From Victivallales bacterium (GTDB lineage: Bacteria > Verrucomicrobiota > Lentisphaeria > Oligosphaerales > Oligosphaeraceae), in contig JAFZAB010000166.1 in the NCBI GenBank assembly GCA_017548425.1, positions 1 to 64,000 of the forward strand: DNA of 64,000 nucleotides. The letters run 5' to 3'. Within the stretch, counting starts at the first letter, position 1, and each line of letters starts with the position of its first letter. The notes beneath the pieces are model-generated. The model searched no databases and was not told the DNA's origin. It saw only the letters and a program-made list of their open reading frames with translations. Both the position numbers and the translations under genes were made by a program. Positions 62,498 to 64,000 of the stretch are shown piece after piece.

Positions 62498-63472
62498 TCA
62501 ATGGAACTGGTATCTGGCTTGCTCGATTTCGGACAGACGCCCGAGCTCGAACAACTCAATGTTGCGCATCGCGTCGGTCATCATGGCGCGGAAGGAATCC
62601 GCCGTGACGCCCGCGACGTGTGGCGTGAGGATGATGTTGGGCAGTGACTTCAGGGGGTATTCCGCAGGAATTGGTTCGGTTTCGTGGACGTCCAGACCCG
62701 CGAACGAGAGTCTGCCATCCTGCAGGGCGGCATGGAGGGCGGCGGAATCGACCAGTCCACCGCGGGCCGTGTTGACCAGAATGGCGCCGCGTTTCATTTG
62801 GCTGAGCGTGGTGCCGTTGATCATCCTGCTGTTTTCATCCGTCATCGGGCAGTGGAGGGAGACGATGTCGGATTCGCCCAGAAGCGTGTTGAAATCCGTG
62901 TGTTCGACGGATAGTTCATGTTCTGTTTTTTCGTCCAGTCTGTACGGGTCGAAATAGAGGATGCGGATGCCGAACGGATTCAGCAGCCTTGCGACTTTCC
63001 GTGCGATGCTTCCCATCCCGACGAGACCGACTGTCTTTCCGTGCAGTTCGAATGTCCGGACACCTTGCTCCTGTTTTTTCCAGATGCCCGCGACGGTGTT
63101 GTTGTGGATTTCCGTCAGGCGGCGGAGGCAGGCCAGCATCAGAAGCAGGGCGTGCTCCGCCACGCTCTGCGAGTTGACGCCTTTGTTGACGTACAATGGA
63201 ATATTGTGCCTGCGGAGCGCTTCCAGATCGATGGAGTCAAGTCCGACGCCGGAACGTTGAACCATCTTCAGACTCGTTGCATGGCTGAGGACGTTTTCAT
63301 CGATGCGGACACGGCCGCCCGCGAGAAGATAGTCCGCGTTGGCGATTGATTCTGCAAGGCAACCAGCTGACGGCTCCTCCAGCATGGAGAAGCTGAACCC
63401 CGCAGGCAACGCACTTTTGACAATGTCAAGCGGTGTACCTGAATAATGGTTTGTTAGAAAAATTGTTTTCAT
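62498..63472 (-). CDS. D-2-hydroxyacid dehydrogenase (SerA/GhrB type)
   Basis: A 324-residue NAD-dependent dehydrogenase. GLVGMGSIARKVARLL near 151 binds NAD, TARGGLVDSAALH gives the Arg region and LTPHVAGVTADSF gives the catalytic His (~288). It resembles phosphoglycerate dehydrogenases without an ACT domain. In the operon it may make or use a 2-keto acid that the other enzymes rearrange. It follows the partial glycosyltransferase gene by 28 bp. Confidence 0.92.
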   Translation of the reverse strand: MKTIFLTNHYSGTPLDIVKSALPAGFSFSMLEEPSAGCLAESIANADYLLAGGRVRIDENVLSHATSLKMVQRSGVGLDSIDLEALRRHNIPLYVNKGVNSQSVAEHALLLMLACLRRLTEIHNNTVAGIWKKQEQGVRTFELHGKTVGLVGMGSIARKVARLLNPFGIRILYFDPYRLDEKTEHELSVEHTDFNTLLGESDIVSLHCPMTDENSRMINGTTLSQMKRGAILVNTARGGLVDSAALHAALQDGRLSFAGLDVHETEPIPAEYPLKSLPNIILTPHVAGVTADSFRAMMTDAMRNIELFELGRLSEIEQARYQFH

Positions 63473-63500
63473 GTTATGTTTGCCTGATTGGCAAACATAT

Positions 63501-64000
63501 TCAATGAAGCTTTAGGTAAATGCCGATGAGCGTCTCATAGACGGTTTCGGCGGAGAAACGGGTGCTTGCGGAGGCATAGCCTTTGAAAGCCAGCCGTCGG
63601 CAAGTGGCTTCGTTGTTGTAAAGCTCTGCAATGGAAGATATCAAAGCGTCAATATTGTTGAGCGGGAACAGTCGTCCGTCGAGGTCATTGGTGATGATGG
63701 AGGAGGCTGCTCCAAGATCGGTCGCGATGACGGGGCGCTGAAGCATCATGGCGGTAACGATGACGTTCGGAAAGCCTTCATACCAACGAGAAGGGACGAC
63801 GACGATTCGGGCATTCAGATAGGCTTGGAGAAGCGCTTCACCCCGCAGAAAGCCGAGCCATTTGATGTTTTTCGGGGCACTTTTAGGAAGATCTGGAAAG
63901 TCATCGTAGGAACCTGCTACGGTGAATGGAATATGCGGAAGATTTTCAGCGGCCTTGAGAAAATCGAAAATTCCTTTTTCGGGAGAGACACGTCCAATAA
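63501..64000 (-). CDS. GT4-type glycosyltransferase, C-terminal part
   Basis: The reading frame is open from the window edge at 64000 to the stop at 63501 and gives the C-terminal part of a GT-B glycosyltransferase (group 1). GRVSPEKGIFDFLKAA, VVVPSRWYEGFPNV and PVIATDLGAASSII match the nucleotide-sugar-binding half. The N-terminal acceptor half lies outside the window. It is co-directional with, and 28 bp upstream of, the 2-hydroxyacid dehydrogenase gene, so it is likely the upstream part of the same polysaccharide operon. Confidence 0.9.
   Translation of the reverse strand, partial: IGRVSPEKGIFDFLKAAENLPHIPFTVAGSYDDFPDLPKSAPKNIKWLGFLRGEALLQAYLNARIVVVPSRWYEGFPNVIVTAMMLQRPVIATDLGAASSIITNDLDGRLFPLNNIDALISSIAELYNNEATCRRLAFKGYASASTRFSAETVYETLIGIYLKLH

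Overview
The window reads as one stretch of a bacterial chromosome, probably from the PVC group and most likely Lentisphaerota or Kiritimatiellota. That guess rests on gene content: several large exported right-handed beta-helix proteins, a DUF4091-type putative glycosidase, a soluble Ser/Thr kinase with a DWG motif, a UGSC-like protein and a heparinase II/III-like protein. No rRNA or marker gene is present to settle it. Genes are dense, Shine-Dalgarno sites are common, there is one tRNA (Thr, UGU), and no CRISPR array, intact transposase or integrase is visible.

Layout. 1-665: gene-free, repeat-rich. 666-3569: an AAA-like/PD-(D/E)XK protein and an unknown membrane protein, bracketed by two copies of a ~85 bp terminator-containing repeat. 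3709-24405: mostly polysaccharide-degradation proteins (DUF4091/LamG giant, four beta-helix proteins, GH43-like), mixed with a YoeB/RelB-type toxin-antitoxin pair, a secreted tyrosine phosphatase, a sugar acetyltransferase, a voltage-gated K+ channel, a glycerophosphodiesterase, a Ser/Thr kinase, AroQ and an exported UGSC-like protein. 24463-34483: tRNA-Thr, asd, an SLC13-type permease followed by an orphan sensor kinase, an NSS transporter, and an epimerase/GDPD/heparinase operon.

34501-40367 (minus strand) is an amino-sugar nucleotide operon. Its first gene is a fusion of a membrane-anchored UDP-HexNAc 4,6-dehydratase with an N-acetylhexosamine-1-kinase-like domain. A uridylyltransferase, a PglD/NeuD-type acetyltransferase and a DegT-type aminotransferase follow. 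Together they could turn free HexNAc into an N-acylated diamino-dideoxy sugar nucleotide. 40539-49292 holds a P1 peptidase, a WecB/TagA/CpsF glycosyltransferase, an FTR-like iron-sulfur protein, galM, a thioredoxin-fold protein without its CXXC, a GH127-like enzyme, and a purine salvage pair (NCS2 permease and adenine deaminase).

49341-64000 (minus strand) looks like one long surface-polysaccharide locus. The upstream, GC-richer half encodes a glycosyltransferase, 2-hydroxyacid dehydrogenase, PrpD-like protein, U32-like barrel protein, ATP-grasp ligase, CitE-like lyase and a two-subunit fumarase/tartrate-dehydratase-type enzyme. The downstream half is clearly AT-rich and encodes a sugar-transfer-type ATP-grasp protein, a flippase, a MurF-like amide ligase and an SGNH/MBOAT O-acylation pair. 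My main hypothesis is that this locus makes a polysaccharide carrying amide-linked organic or amino acids plus O-acyl groups. The SGNH/MBOAT part is bracketed by a duplicated, diverged 89 bp copy of the 3' end of adenine deaminase, a clear recombination scar.
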